8,445 nt of DNA from CAIMMJ01 sp037131955 (GTDB lineage Bacteria > Bacteroidota > Bacteroidia > UBA4408). The stretch lies in assembly GCA_037131955.1 (NCBI GenBank), contig JBAXQC010000093.1, positions 1 through 8,445 of the forward strand, written 5' to 3'. Made by a program: the position numbers and the translations under genes. This document shows, one piece after another, positions 1 to 7,196 of this stretch (positions are counted from its first letter, which is position 1; each line of letters begins with the position of its first letter). The notes beneath the pieces were generated by a model, which was given only the letters and a program-made list of their open reading frames with translations, was not told the origin of the DNA and did no database searches.

Positions 1-80
1 AAAATATGCAAAATATAGCTAATGGCTATAAAATTGGGTTGGAGAATTTGGAGAAATTGAGTAAATTGAAGTCTCCCCGA

Positions 81-107
81 ATAAAAAAGCCCCACCAAAG
101 CAGGGCT
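81..107 (-). terminator. Intrinsic terminator of tracrRNA
   Basis: On the minus strand AGCCCTGC (107-100) pairs with GTGGGGCT (95-88) around a TTTG loop. This gives eight pairs, two of them G-U, followed at once by TTTTTTATT. It is both the 3' stem-loop of the tracrRNA and its transcription stop. Confidence 0.8.
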
Positions 108-146
108 GAGAAATTCTTCGGCTTATAGCCTTATTGTGATTTGCAA
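83..146 (-). ncRNA. Predicted tracrRNA of the type II-C system
   Basis: Read on the minus strand, 144-133 is GCAAATCACAAT. This pairs with the first 12 bases of the crRNA-sense repeat (GTTGTGATTTGC), 11 Watson-Crick pairs plus one G-U. It is followed by AAGG and a small nexus hairpin (GGCT-ATA-AGCC, 130-120), then an intrinsic terminator (107-83). The junction CAATAAGGC is the same as in the Neisseria meningitidis II-C tracrRNA as I recall it. The RNA would bind processed crRNA repeats, allow RNase III processing and load Cas9. It runs divergently from cas9. The 5' end is uncertain: TATCTTCA at 156-149 resembles a Bacteroidota -7 element and would put the start near 145, but no clear -33 TTG is visible, so a longer 5' end is possible. 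Identity is inferred from complementarity and structure. Confidence 0.83.
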
Positions 147-180
147 GATGAAGATAAATAAAAAATTTAAAAAAAAGTAA

Positions 181-3100
181 ATGAATAAAATATTTGGGCT
201 TGACTTGGGTACAAATTCTATTGGTTGGGCTTTACGCAACCCTGAATTAAAAGAAAATCAAATTGAAAAATTTGGTGTGGTAACATTTAATAAAGGAGTT
301 GGTTTAGGGAAAACGGGTGAATTCTCTTATGCTGCTGAAAGAACAAAGAAACGTTCAACACGTCGCCTATATCAATCACGGAAATACAGGTTGTGGGCAA
401 CTTTAGAAGTACTTATCAATTACGGATATTGTCCTCTTTCCATTGAGAATTTAAATAAATGGCGGCATTATAGTAAAGATGAAGCAGTAAAAAATTACAA
501 TGGGGGTAGAGTATATCCGGTTAATGAAGCCTCATTTGACCAATGGATAAAGTTAGATTTTAATGGTGATAACAAACCAGACTATTCAAGCCCTTATCAA
601 TTAAGAAAAGAATTAGCTGATACGAAGCTTGATTTTAGCAAAGAGGAAAATAAAATGAAACTTGGCAGGGCATTGTACCATATTGCCCAACGTCGTGGTT
701 TTAAAAGTAGTCGTAAAGGAGCAGATGAAGTAAAAGAAAAGGAAAATGATGAAATGGTGGATATACAATATTCAGAAAAAAAGAAAAACAAAGTCATCGT
801 TGAATATCAGCAAAAATACCCTGATGCAAAAACTATTGGATGGTTATATGCATTGTTGGAAAAAGATAGCATCCGAATTCGTGAAAGTATTGCACAGTAT
901 GCAATAAGGGAAAACTATAAAGATGAAATAAGGTACATCTTCGAATTTCAGGGATTGGGATTAGGCCATTCCCTTTTTATCAATCTTGTAGAATCCGAGA
1001 AGAATAAAAATAATGGTTGGATATTTTATAAACGCCCTTTGCGTTCGCAAAAAGGATTAATTGGCAAGTGTACGCTTGAACCAGGGAAATACAGAGCCCC
1101 GATAAGTCATCCAGCTTTTGAATTATTCAGGGCATGGTCGTTTATAAATAATATCAAGTATAAAGATGTTGTAAATGAAACAGATTATTGGAGGCCTTTG
1201 CCGATTGAATTAAAACAATCTATCTTAAATGATAAGTTTTTCAGGAAGTCTAAAGCATATTTTCCTTTTTCAGAAATAGCAGATTTTATAACAAAGAAAG
1301 GGCATAGGTGGAAGTTAAACTACACTTCAAAAACTACAGTAACTGGTTGCCCTGTTTCTGCAAGGCTAAAAGATATTTTTGGAGATGATTACCAAAACCT
1401 TAGGATTGCTAAGGCTCCATCGGATAAAATTGGTAAAGATTATTACGATCTTGATGATATATGGCATGTACTTTTCTCTTATGAAGACCAGGAGTTTGTT
1501 GCAGAATTTGCGGAACAAAAACTTAAACTCTCATCTGAAAATATAAAGCAGTTCATTATAACATGGAATACCTTACCTGTAGGTTACGGAATGCTTAGCC
1601 TTAATGCCATAAACAAAATAAATAAATTTTTAAAGAAAGGTTTAATATACACAGAAGCGGTAATGATAGCCAATTTACCTGAAGTAATTGGGAAAGAATT
1701 ATGGGATAAGAATGAAACTATTTTTGTAGAACATATTGGCGGAATTATTAATGAAAACAAAAGACAAAAAACAAATTTAAATATTGTAAATAACTTAATC
1801 TCCCAACATAAAAACCTTGAACAAAAGTTTGGCTATAAAGACAACAGTTATCAAATAGATGAAGAAGATATAAAAGATATTCAAGCAGCAATTGAAGATG
1901 CTTTTGGTACAACAAAATGGAATGAAAAGGAATTAAAGGAGCAAGAAGAAATTAAAGTTGTAGTAAAAGATTGCTACCAGGCATATTTTAAAAGTACTGG
2001 GTTTGAAAGAAAAGATATTAGTGGCGAACGATATGCAATAATAAAATCTGGCAATCAAATTTATTATAAAGCAGACTCTGGGTACTATCTTTTACCTAAA
2101 CTAATTGATACGCTAAAAGAATTTTTACTGCTACATTTTGAGCTGACAGATAAACAATTAGAAAAAGTTTATCACCCATCAGAAATAAATATTTACCCAC
2201 CTGTCAAACTTGATGAAAATGGAAATGCAAAATTAAGCAGCCCTAAAACAGGCTCTTTTAAAAATCCAATGGCAATGCGAACTCTACATGAATTACGAAA
2301 GTTGATGAACTACATGATAGAAACCCAACAGATTGACAGTGATACTAGAATTGTTGTTGAAATAGCAAGAGAATTAAATGATGCAAATAAACGCTGGGCA
2401 ATTGAAGCATGGCAAAAACAGCGAGAATTAGAAAATGCAGAGTTTTCAGAAGCAATAGAAGAATTGGTAAAACAAAAAGGAGTTTCTGCTAGTAGCCAAA
2501 GCATTAGTGATATTGACAAAATGAGGCTGTGGTATGAGCAAAACAGCGAAGAAGCAATACCGCCTATTGCCGATATTAAAAAAGAAATAAAAGGTGTTAG
2601 GTGGTCAGACGCTAAAAAAGATTCTTATAAAAAAATTGTAGCACAAAAATCAATAGTAGATAAATACAGGCTTTGGCTCGAACAGAATTGCCAATGTATT
2701 TATACCGGGAAAATCATTAGCATAGCTGACTTATTTAATGATAACGTAATTGACTTTGAACATACCATACCAAGAAGTATTTCATTTGACAATTCACTTG
2801 CAAATCAAACTGTTTGTTATGCTGATTTCAACAGGAATATAAAAAAGAACAAAATTCCTTTTCAATTATCCAACCATAAGGAAATATTGGAGCGAATCAA
2901 AAAATGGCAGGAAAAAGTTGAAAGAATAAACCAGCAAATTGATTTCTGGAAAACAAAGGCAAATAAAGCGGCTGATAAATCATGGAAAGATGAAGCAATT
3001 CGTCAACGCCATTTATGGCAAATGGAACTCGACTATTGGAGAAATAAAGTAGACAGATTTACTATAAAGGAAGTTACCTCCGGATTTAAAAACAGCCAGA

Positions 3101-4449
3101 AAGTAGATACGCAGTTAATCTCAAAATATGCATTTCATTACTTAAAAACTTATTTTGAAAAAGTAGATGTACAAAAAGGAAGCATAACATCAGAATTTAG
3201 GAAAATATATAAACTACAAATACCAGATGAGAAAAAAGACAGAAGCAAACATTCTCACCATGCTAAAGATGCAGCAGTACTTACTTTAATTCCTGTGGCT
3301 GCAAAGAGGGATGAAATTTTAAAAACATATTACGAATATAAAGAGCGAAGAGAAAATTTTACAACCGAACCTTACAAAGGTTTTAAAAGAGAATTTGTTT
3401 GGTGTATTGATGACAGTGTTTTAATAAACAATATAACCAACAACCAAAGCCTTACTCTTGCAAAAAGAAAATTAAGAAAACGTGGCAAAGAACAATTCAT
3501 TCCAGGTACAAATAAACCTCTTTGGGCAACTGGAGATTGCATCCGTGGACAATTACACCAAGAAACATTTTATGGCGCAATCAAGCCTGCAAAACGAAAT
3601 GAGAAAGGTTTTATCATAAAAGATCAAAAGGGGGAAATGGTTTTAGAAGAAAAATTACGATATGTTATAAGGATTCCATTTCAATATAAAAAAGATACAA
3701 ATACACCTGGCTTCAAAACAATTGATGACATTTTAAAACAAATAGTTGATGTAGGACTAAAACAACAAATTGAAAAACAAGTAAAAGACGCAGGGGGATT
3801 AAAAGAAGCATTTGAGAGAGGAATATACATGCTAGATAAAAATGGCAAACCACATGGAAATAAAATAAGGCATATTAGGGTCTGGGCAAGTGTTTCTGAG
3901 CCATTGAAAATCAAAAGGCAAACTAACCTTTCTAAATCGGAATACAAACAGCATTATTACGCAGGAAATGCAACTAACAGTTATTTTGCCATTTACAAAG
4001 GGGAAGGAAAAAAAGATTTTGATTTCAAAAACCTATTTGATACAGCTCAAGCATTAAGTATTATATCGGTACAAAAACCTTCGGATTTGTTTGAATCATC
4101 TGTAACAATAATGAAAGCCAAAAAGGAAACGCAATTACCATTATCTTACATTTTGGAAACAGGAATGAAAATCATCTTTAAAAAAGAAGCTGAAGAAATA
4201 ATTCGAGATTTGCCAAAAACAGAATTACTTAAACGTCTTTACGTTTATACTAATTTTGAAAAAGATGGGCGACTAAACTTTAAATATCATTTAGAAGCAA
4301 GGAATAAAATAGAAGAAGCATATTCCGAATCTGAAGTTGATTTTGCAAACCCTAAACCATCGCTTCGTTTTTCTTATTCGAAATATGATTTCTTAGTTGA
4401 AACATATGATTTTCATGTTTCAATGGATGGCACAATAAAATGGAAATAA
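181..4449 (+). CDS. cas9: Type II-C CRISPR-associated endonuclease Cas9
   Basis: RNA-guided double-strand DNA nuclease of 1422 aa, intact and within the range of Bacteroidota II-C enzymes. RuvC-I is at the N-terminus (GLDLGTNSIGWA, catalytic Asp8). The arginine-rich bridge helix spans about 51-80 and a recognition lobe follows (ALYHIAQRRGFKSSRKG at about 164-180). RuvC-II is IVVEIAREL with Glu727. The HNH domain has DFEHTIPRS with His861 and a conserved Asn near 884. RuvC-III is SHHAKDAAVL with His1027 and Asp1030. All nuclease residues are present, so the enzyme should be active. A charged, Trp-rich helical stretch (about 900-965) lies between HNH and RuvC-III. The rest is the PAM-interacting C-terminus, and the PAM cannot be read from sequence. 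No Shine-Dalgarno is seen before the ATG; the upstream region is A-rich, as is common in Bacteroidota. cas1 begins one base after the stop, so an operon is likely. Confidence 0.98.
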   Translation: MNKIFGLDLGTNSIGWALRNPELKENQIEKFGVVTFNKGVGLGKTGEFSYAAERTKKRSTRRLYQSRKYRLWATLEVLINYGYCPLSIENLNKWRHYSKDEAVKNYNGGRVYPVNEASFDQWIKLDFNGDNKPDYSSPYQLRKELADTKLDFSKEENKMKLGRALYHIAQRRGFKSSRKGADEVKEKENDEMVDIQYSEKKKNKVIVEYQQKYPDAKTIGWLYALLEKDSIRIRESIAQYAIRENYKDEIRYIFEFQGLGLGHSLFINLVESEKNKNNGWIFYKRPLRSQKGLIGKCTLEPGKYRAPISHPAFELFRAWSFINNIKYKDVVNETDYWRPLPIELKQSILNDKFFRKSKAYFPFSEIADFITKKGHRWKLNYTSKTTVTGCPVSARLKDIFGDDYQNLRIAKAPSDKIGKDYYDLDDIWHVLFSYEDQEFVAEFAEQKLKLSSENIKQFIITWNTLPVGYGMLSLNAINKINKFLKKGLIYTEAVMIANLPEVIGKELWDKNETIFVEHIGGIINENKRQKTNLNIVNNLISQHKNLEQKFGYKDNSYQIDEEDIKDIQAAIEDAFGTTKWNEKELKEQEEIKVVVKDCYQAYFKSTGFERKDISGERYAIIKSGNQIYYKADSGYYLLPKLIDTLKEFLLLHFELTDKQLEKVYHPSEINIYPPVKLDENGNAKLSSPKTGSFKNPMAMRTLHELRKLMNYMIETQQIDSDTRIVVEIARELNDANKRWAIEAWQKQRELENAEFSEAIEELVKQKGVSASSQSISDIDKMRLWYEQNSEEAIPPIADIKKEIKGVRWSDAKKDSYKKIVAQKSIVDKYRLWLEQNCQCIYTGKIISIADLFNDNVIDFEHTIPRSISFDNSLANQTVCYADFNRNIKKNKIPFQLSNHKEILERIKKWQEKVERINQQIDFWKTKANKAADKSWKDEAIRQRHLWQMELDYWRNKVDRFTIKEVTSGFKNSQKVDTQLISKYAFHYLKTYFEKVDVQKGSITSEFRKIYKLQIPDEKKDRSKHSHHAKDAAVLTLIPVAAKRDEILKTYYEYKERRENFTTEPYKGFKREFVWCIDDSVLINNITNNQSLTLAKRKLRKRGKEQFIPGTNKPLWATGDCIRGQLHQETFYGAIKPAKRNEKGFIIKDQKGEMVLEEKLRYVIRIPFQYKKDTNTPGFKTIDDILKQIVDVGLKQQIEKQVKDAGGLKEAFERGIYMLDKNGKPHGNKIRHIRVWASVSEPLKIKRQTNLSKSEYKQHYYAGNATNSYFAIYKGEGKKDFDFKNLFDTAQALSIISVQKPSDLFESSVTIMKAKKETQLPLSYILETGMKIIFKKEAEEIIRDLPKTELLKRLYVYTNFEKDGRLNFKYHLEARNKIEEAYSESEVDFANPKPSLRFSYSKYDFLVETYDFHVSMDGTIKWK

Positions 4450-4450
4450 A

Positions 4451-5380
4451 TTGATCAAACGTACCCTATATTTTGGCAACCCTGCTTATTTAAAAACCAT
4501 AAACGAACAATTGGTTTTTGAAAGCCCTGAAACTGGCGAAACTAAGCAAGTGCCAATTGAAGATATTGGAGTGTTAATATTAGATCATCAACAAATAACT
4601 ATTACCCAAGCTTTAATGGCTAAACTATTAGCCAATAACATTGCTTTCATCACCTGCGACAATAGCCACCACCCTACTGGATTGTTATTAAATTTAGATG
4701 GTAATACACTACAAACAGCCAAATTTGCTGCACAAATTGAAGCATCAATTCCATTAAAAAAACAACTTTGGCAACAAACAGTTAGTGCTAAAATATCCAA
4801 TCAGGCAACTTTATTAGATTGGCAAAATGTTCCAATTAAGAATATGCTTAATTGGAGTATGGAAGTTAAAAGTGGTGACTCTGAAAACCATGAAGCCATG
4901 GCAGCGGCTTATTATTGGAAAAATATATTTAGGCACACGTCACTATCTAACGATGATGGTATTACCACGTCATTCAAAAGAGAACGCTTTGGAGATCCCC
5001 CTAATAACATATTAAACTATGGGTATGCCATACTTAGAGCAATTGTTGCCAGAAACTTGGTAGCAAGCGGTCTTTTGCCCACACTAGGCATATTCCATAA
5101 GAATCAATACAATGCTTATTGTCTGGCAGATGATATTATGGAACCATACCGACCTTTTGTAGACAGGATAGTATTGGATATGGTTAAAATGAAAGGAAAT
5201 TATCTAGAGCTGGGGCCATCGATGAAGAAAACATTGTTAACTATTCCAACAATTGATGTATTCATAAAAGGAGAGAAAAGCCCTTTAATGGTGGCAGTTC
5301 AAAAAACCACTGGAAGTTTAAGTAAATGTTTTGAAGGAAAAGCAAGAAAAATAGATTACCCTGTATTCATTTTAAAATGA
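4451..5380 (+). CDS. cas1: CRISPR integrase Cas1 (type II)
   Basis: Metal-dependent integrase of 309 aa. With Cas2 it inserts new spacers at the array end. The start MIKRTLYFGNPAYL is the usual N-terminus of type II Cas1. It needs a TTG start codon one base after the cas9 stop; the next in-frame Met is residue 56, inside the conserved beta-domain. Likely metal ligands are Glu148 (SENHEAM), His216 (GIFHKNQYNAY) and Asp228 (LADDIMEPYRP), matching the family Glu-His-Asp pattern, so the enzyme looks intact. The close spacing to cas9 and the four-base overlap with cas2 indicate translational coupling in one cas9-cas1-cas2 mRNA. Confidence 0.97.
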   Translation: MIKRTLYFGNPAYLKTINEQLVFESPETGETKQVPIEDIGVLILDHQQITITQALMAKLLANNIAFITCDNSHHPTGLLLNLDGNTLQTAKFAAQIEASIPLKKQLWQQTVSAKISNQATLLDWQNVPIKNMLNWSMEVKSGDSENHEAMAAAYYWKNIFRHTSLSNDDGITTSFKRERFGDPPNNILNYGYAILRAIVARNLVASGLLPTLGIFHKNQYNAYCLADDIMEPYRPFVDRIVLDMVKMKGNYLELGPSMKKTLLTIPTIDVFIKGEKSPLMVAVQKTTGSLSKCFEGKARKIDYPVFILK

Positions 5381-5724
5381 AAGGGAATTACCATACCCGT
5401 TTAAATGCCTATAGGATTATGTGGGTACTCGTATTATTTGATCTGCCAACAGAAACCAAAAAAGAACGCAAAGCGGCATCAGGATTTCGCAAGAAATTAA
5501 TAACTGATGGCTTTCAGATGTTTCAATTCAGCATTTATATGCGCCATTGCCCTAGTAGGGAAAATGCAGATGTTCATATAAAAAGGGTCAAAAGCTTCTT
5601 ACCAGCAAAAGGTCATGTAGGAATTTTTCAGTTTACGGACAAACAGTTTGGAATGGTTGAGTTATTTTATGGAAAAGAGCCTACAAATACCCAAAGCCCC
5701 GTTCAACAATTAGAAATGTTTTAA
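5377..5724 (+). CDS. cas2: CRISPR-associated protein Cas2
   Basis: Small ferredoxin-fold subunit of the Cas1-Cas2 spacer integration complex, 115 aa. The RLNAYRIMWVLVLFDLPTET segment, with Asp22 at the end of strand 1, is typical of type II Cas2. It is followed by KKERK, then FQFSIYMRHC and FQFTDKQFG strands. The ATG overlaps the cas1 stop (ATGA). No csn2 or cas4 follows, which with the II-C type Cas9 defines subtype II-C. The gene ends eight bases before a strong terminator. Confidence 0.97.
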   Translation: MKGNYHTRLNAYRIMWVLVLFDLPTETKKERKAASGFRKKLITDGFQMFQFSIYMRHCPSRENADVHIKRVKSFLPAKGHVGIFQFTDKQFGMVELFYGKEPTNTQSPVQQLEMF

Positions 5725-5731
5725 GTAACTC

Positions 5732-5781
5732 AATAGGATTGAAAAAAATCAAGTTAAAGTGCTTTTTTCAATCCTATTTTT
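5732..5781. terminator. 16-bp inverted-repeat terminator between cas2 and the array
   Basis: AATAGGATTGAAAAAA (5732-5747) and TTTTTTCAATCCTATT (5763-5778) are perfect inverted repeats around a 15-nt loop. The right arm ends in TTTTT on the plus strand, so it should stop the cas9-cas1-cas2 transcript. The arm also holds an A/T run that gives a U-rich stretch in minus-strand RNA, so it may also end pre-crRNA transcripts leaving the array. The next 40 bp (5782-5821) is the only possible leader on this side. It holds a short direct repeat TTTTAGCC (5778-5785 and 5808-5815) but no recognisable promoter. Confidence 0.8.
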
Positions 5782-5833
5782 AGCCCAAAACACAAGCCCC
5801 ATATAGGTTTTAGCCAATCGCGGTGTGAAAGAA

Positions 5834-5861
5834 CTAAGTTACTATAACAATTTGAAAGCAA
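5834..5861 (-). promoter_or_regulatory. Putative crRNA promoter inside each repeat (repeat 1 shown)
   Basis: On the minus strand each canonical repeat contains TTG (5861-5859 in repeat 1), a 17-bp gap, then TAACTTAG (5841-5834). This matches the Bacteroidota TAnnTTTG -7 element at all but one fixed position. The predicted start falls at the last bases of the repeat or the first of the spacer, so each spacer-repeat unit could be transcribed independently, as described for Neisseria II-C arrays. The same 17-bp spacing occurs in the strong promoter at 7605-7632. In the expanded repeats the gap would be 31 bp, so those copies should lack this -33/-7 pairing. Confidence 0.45.
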
Positions 5862-6211
5862 ATCACAACTTGTCCAATATCACTGTAGAAGTGGCAGCTG
5901 GTGTGAAAGAACTAAGTTACTATAACAATTTGAAAGCAAATCACAACGTAAATCAATTAGGCTATGGATACTTAAACGGTGTGAAAGAACTAAGTTACTA
6001 TAACAATTTGAAAGCAAATCACAACTAATTAATGTGCACTGGAGCCACTGCCAACGGTGTGAAAGAACTAAGTTACTATAACAATTTGAAAGCAAATCAC
6101 AACAAGCTCGATTTGATACAGATAGTTTGAGAAGGTGTGAAAGAACTAAGTTACTATAACAATTTGAAAGCAAATCACAACTCAGGTTTTGCACGAAAAT
6201 ATATCAGGAAA

Positions 6212-6273
6212 GGTGTGAAAGAACTAAGTTACTATACCCGAATGCAATTCGGGATTTGAAAGCAAATCACAAC
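6212..6273 (-). repeat. Expanded CRISPR repeat with hairpin insertion (repeat 6)
   Basis: The outer 25 and 20 bp are identical to the canonical repeat. The central ACA is replaced by 17 bp (6237-6253), CCCGAAT-GCA-ATTCGGG, a perfect 7-bp palindrome with a 3-nt loop. The part that pairs with tracrRNA is intact, so a crRNA from spacer 6 should still form; the extra hairpin would lie just beyond its paired portion. Confidence 0.9.
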
Positions 6274-6303
6274 AATTGGTGCTTATGGAAATACAGGAGC
6301 AGA

Positions 6304-6358
6304 GGTGTGAAAGAACTAAGTTACTATACCCGAATGCAATTCGGGATTTGAATGCAAA
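6304..6358 (-). repeat. Terminal expanded CRISPR repeat, half decayed (repeat 7)
   Basis: It carries the same hairpin insertion (6329-6345) and an intact left half, but the right end diverges after ATTTGAA (TGCAAACA instead of AGCAAATCACAAC). In the crRNA sense the lost part is the tracrRNA-pairing end. The kept part holds the putative -7 element upstream of spacer 6. As the first repeat in transcription order it contributes no pairing segment to any crRNA, so this decay may carry no cost. Confidence 0.85.
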
Positions 6359-6395
6359 CAAAAAAAATAAACAGATTAAAATGTAAGAAAATTTG

Positions 6396-6468
6396 TACCT
6401 TCATCTTACGGAGGCTCGAAAGAGCCACCGTGCTAGAGGAGATAACTATGTTACCTCCTTATTTTTTT
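6396..6468 (+). ncRNA. Candidate structured small RNA just past the array
   Basis: Two adjacent stem-loops lie on the plus strand. The first, 6408-6431, is a 9-bp stem with one A-A mismatch closed by a GAAA tetraloop (GGCTC-GAAA-GAGCC core). The second, 6437-6459, is followed by TTATTTTTTT and forms an intrinsic terminator. TACCTTCA (6396-6403) resembles a -7 element and would start an RNA near 6408, but I see no -33 TTG. Alternatives are the 3' end of a longer plus-strand RNA that includes the degenerate last repeat (a tracrRNA-like layout), or simply a terminator facing read-through from the cas side. It overlaps the 3' end of the convergent zeta-like gene. Confidence 0.4.
6436..6468 (+). 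terminator. Intrinsic terminator overlapping the zeta-like gene stop
   Basis: AGGAG (6437-6441) pairs with CTCCT (6455-6459) and TAAC (6443-6446) with GTTA (6450-6453), with one A-C mismatch and a TAT loop. TTATTTTTTT follows on the plus strand. The minus strand lacks a T run after the stem, so it acts on plus-strand transcripts, although the only protein gene here is on the minus strand. Confidence 0.65.
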
Positions 6469-7195
6469 GCAACAAATAATCGTCGACCCATATTGGTACA
6501 TCATTTACATCATTCAAATACACAACACTTCCTTCAGTAATTTCAGCAATCAATTTTGCTTGTACTTGAGAATTATCAAAAATATAAGCTCTATTAGTTT
6601 TCATAACGGCATTTTTAAGATTCTCTAGGCTTTTATAATATCGCTTTCTAATTATTTCAGGTGAAACCATATGGCCATCCTGTGCTACTCTCACATTTAC
6701 TCGATTAATATTAATTTCAGGATCAACAGTAGCAATATAATATAGATAAACTTTATATCCTTTTTGAATTGCTTGTTGAAGAAAATCAATTTTTCCAGGA
6801 TAACTCATTACCGTTTCATATGTAAATGAATTACCTGCTAATAAAAGCTGTTGCCTAATAAATTCAGCTAAGTCCGCAGCAAGATAAGAATCGATTTTTG
6901 CTTTGCAGATGAAACAATTATCTGTAATAGTCAACTTTTTCCATAAATCAGGTTCTTGTCTTTTGATTGGAGAAAAGCTACTTTCTTTAAAAAATACTGT
7001 AAGCTGTTCTTCGGTAATAGATAAATTAAAATCTGAAAAATTAATTGAATTTTTCAGATTAAGTTCTTTTTCTAAATCATCCGCATTTACATATATACCC
7101 AATTGTATTTTTTCTTCTTCAAGAATGCCTTTAAAAATGGTTGTTTTACCTGAACCATTAGGTCCTGCAAAAACCCTCATTCTTTTAACAGCCAT
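6446..7195 (-). CDS. Zeta-toxin-like P-loop kinase/ATPase (COG4185-like)
   Basis: Protein of 249 aa with a Walker A motif at residues 11-19 (GPNGSGKTT) right at the N-terminus. It has YVNADDL (35-41, the Asp-bearing motif after strand 2), FTYETVMSYPGK (124-135) and NRVNVRVAQDGHMVSPEIIRK (164-184), an arginine-rich segment followed by GH, as in zeta-like kinases. Family members phosphorylate small substrates; classic zeta toxins phosphorylate UDP-N-acetylglucosamine and block wall synthesis. Whether this one is toxic is unknown, since many chromosomal homologues are annotated only as predicted ATPases. The upstream 97-codon gene ends one base before this ATG, so the two are co-transcribed. No epsilon-type antitoxin is visible. 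An insertion (about 60-105) between the Asp motif and the ETV motif is typical of Bacteroidota versions as I recall them. Confidence 0.8.
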   Translation of the reverse strand: MAVKRMRVFAGPNGSGKTTIFKGILEEEKIQLGIYVNADDLEKELNLKNSINFSDFNLSITEEQLTVFFKESSFSPIKRQEPDLWKKLTITDNCFICKAKIDSYLAADLAEFIRQQLLLAGNSFTYETVMSYPGKIDFLQQAIQKGYKVYLYYIATVDPEININRVNVRVAQDGHMVSPEIIRKRYYKSLENLKNAVMKTNRAYIFDNSQVQAKLIAEITEGSVVYLNDVNDVPIWVDDYLLQKNKEVT

Positions 7196-7196
7196 T

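Larger units (their letters stand above)
5822..6358 (-). CRISPR. Type II-C CRISPR array, 7 repeats and 6 spacers
   Basis: Five identical 48-bp repeats start at 5822, 5900, 5978, 6056 and 6134. Two expanded repeats follow, at 6212-6273 (62 bp) and 6304-6358 (decayed right end). All six spacers are 30 nt: 5870-5899, 5948-5977, 6026-6055, 6104-6133, 6182-6211 and 6274-6303. On the plus strand a repeat begins GGTGTGAAAG and ends AAATCACAAC. On the minus strand it begins GTTGTGATTTGC, the usual crRNA-sense start for type II, and it pairs with the predicted tracrRNA. The array is therefore annotated as minus-transcribed, opposite to the cas genes. A 47-bp repeat is also possible, but the G at 5822 precedes every copy. 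No spacer matches were seen within the window. Confidence 0.97.

Noticed and set aside
3..128. Plus-strand open frame at the left edge
   Set aside because: It runs through the tracrRNA terminator and nexus antisense, and the peptide has no recognisable features. Nothing else was seen in 1-80.
597..3947. Minus-strand open frames inside cas9
   Set aside because: They are antisense shadows of an intact conserved gene, with low-complexity Ser/Phe/Cys-rich products.
4588..5015. Frames overlapping cas1 on both strands
   Set aside because: cas1 is intact in its own frame with all catalytic residues; these are shadows.
5825..6194. Open frames on both strands through the array giving a tandem-repeat peptide (ELSYYNNLKANHN repeated)
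   Set aside because: The 78-bp repeat-spacer period is divisible by three, so any open repeat frame stays open. These are array artefacts.
6450..6459. Shine-Dalgarno-like GGAGGTAAC on the minus strand
   Set aside because: It is the end of the kinase coding sequence and part of the terminator stem, with no start codon or frame following it.
6352..6540. Plus-strand frame starting in the last repeat
   Set aside because: It begins inside a CRISPR repeat, crosses the terminator and runs antisense to the kinase gene, with no protein-like features.
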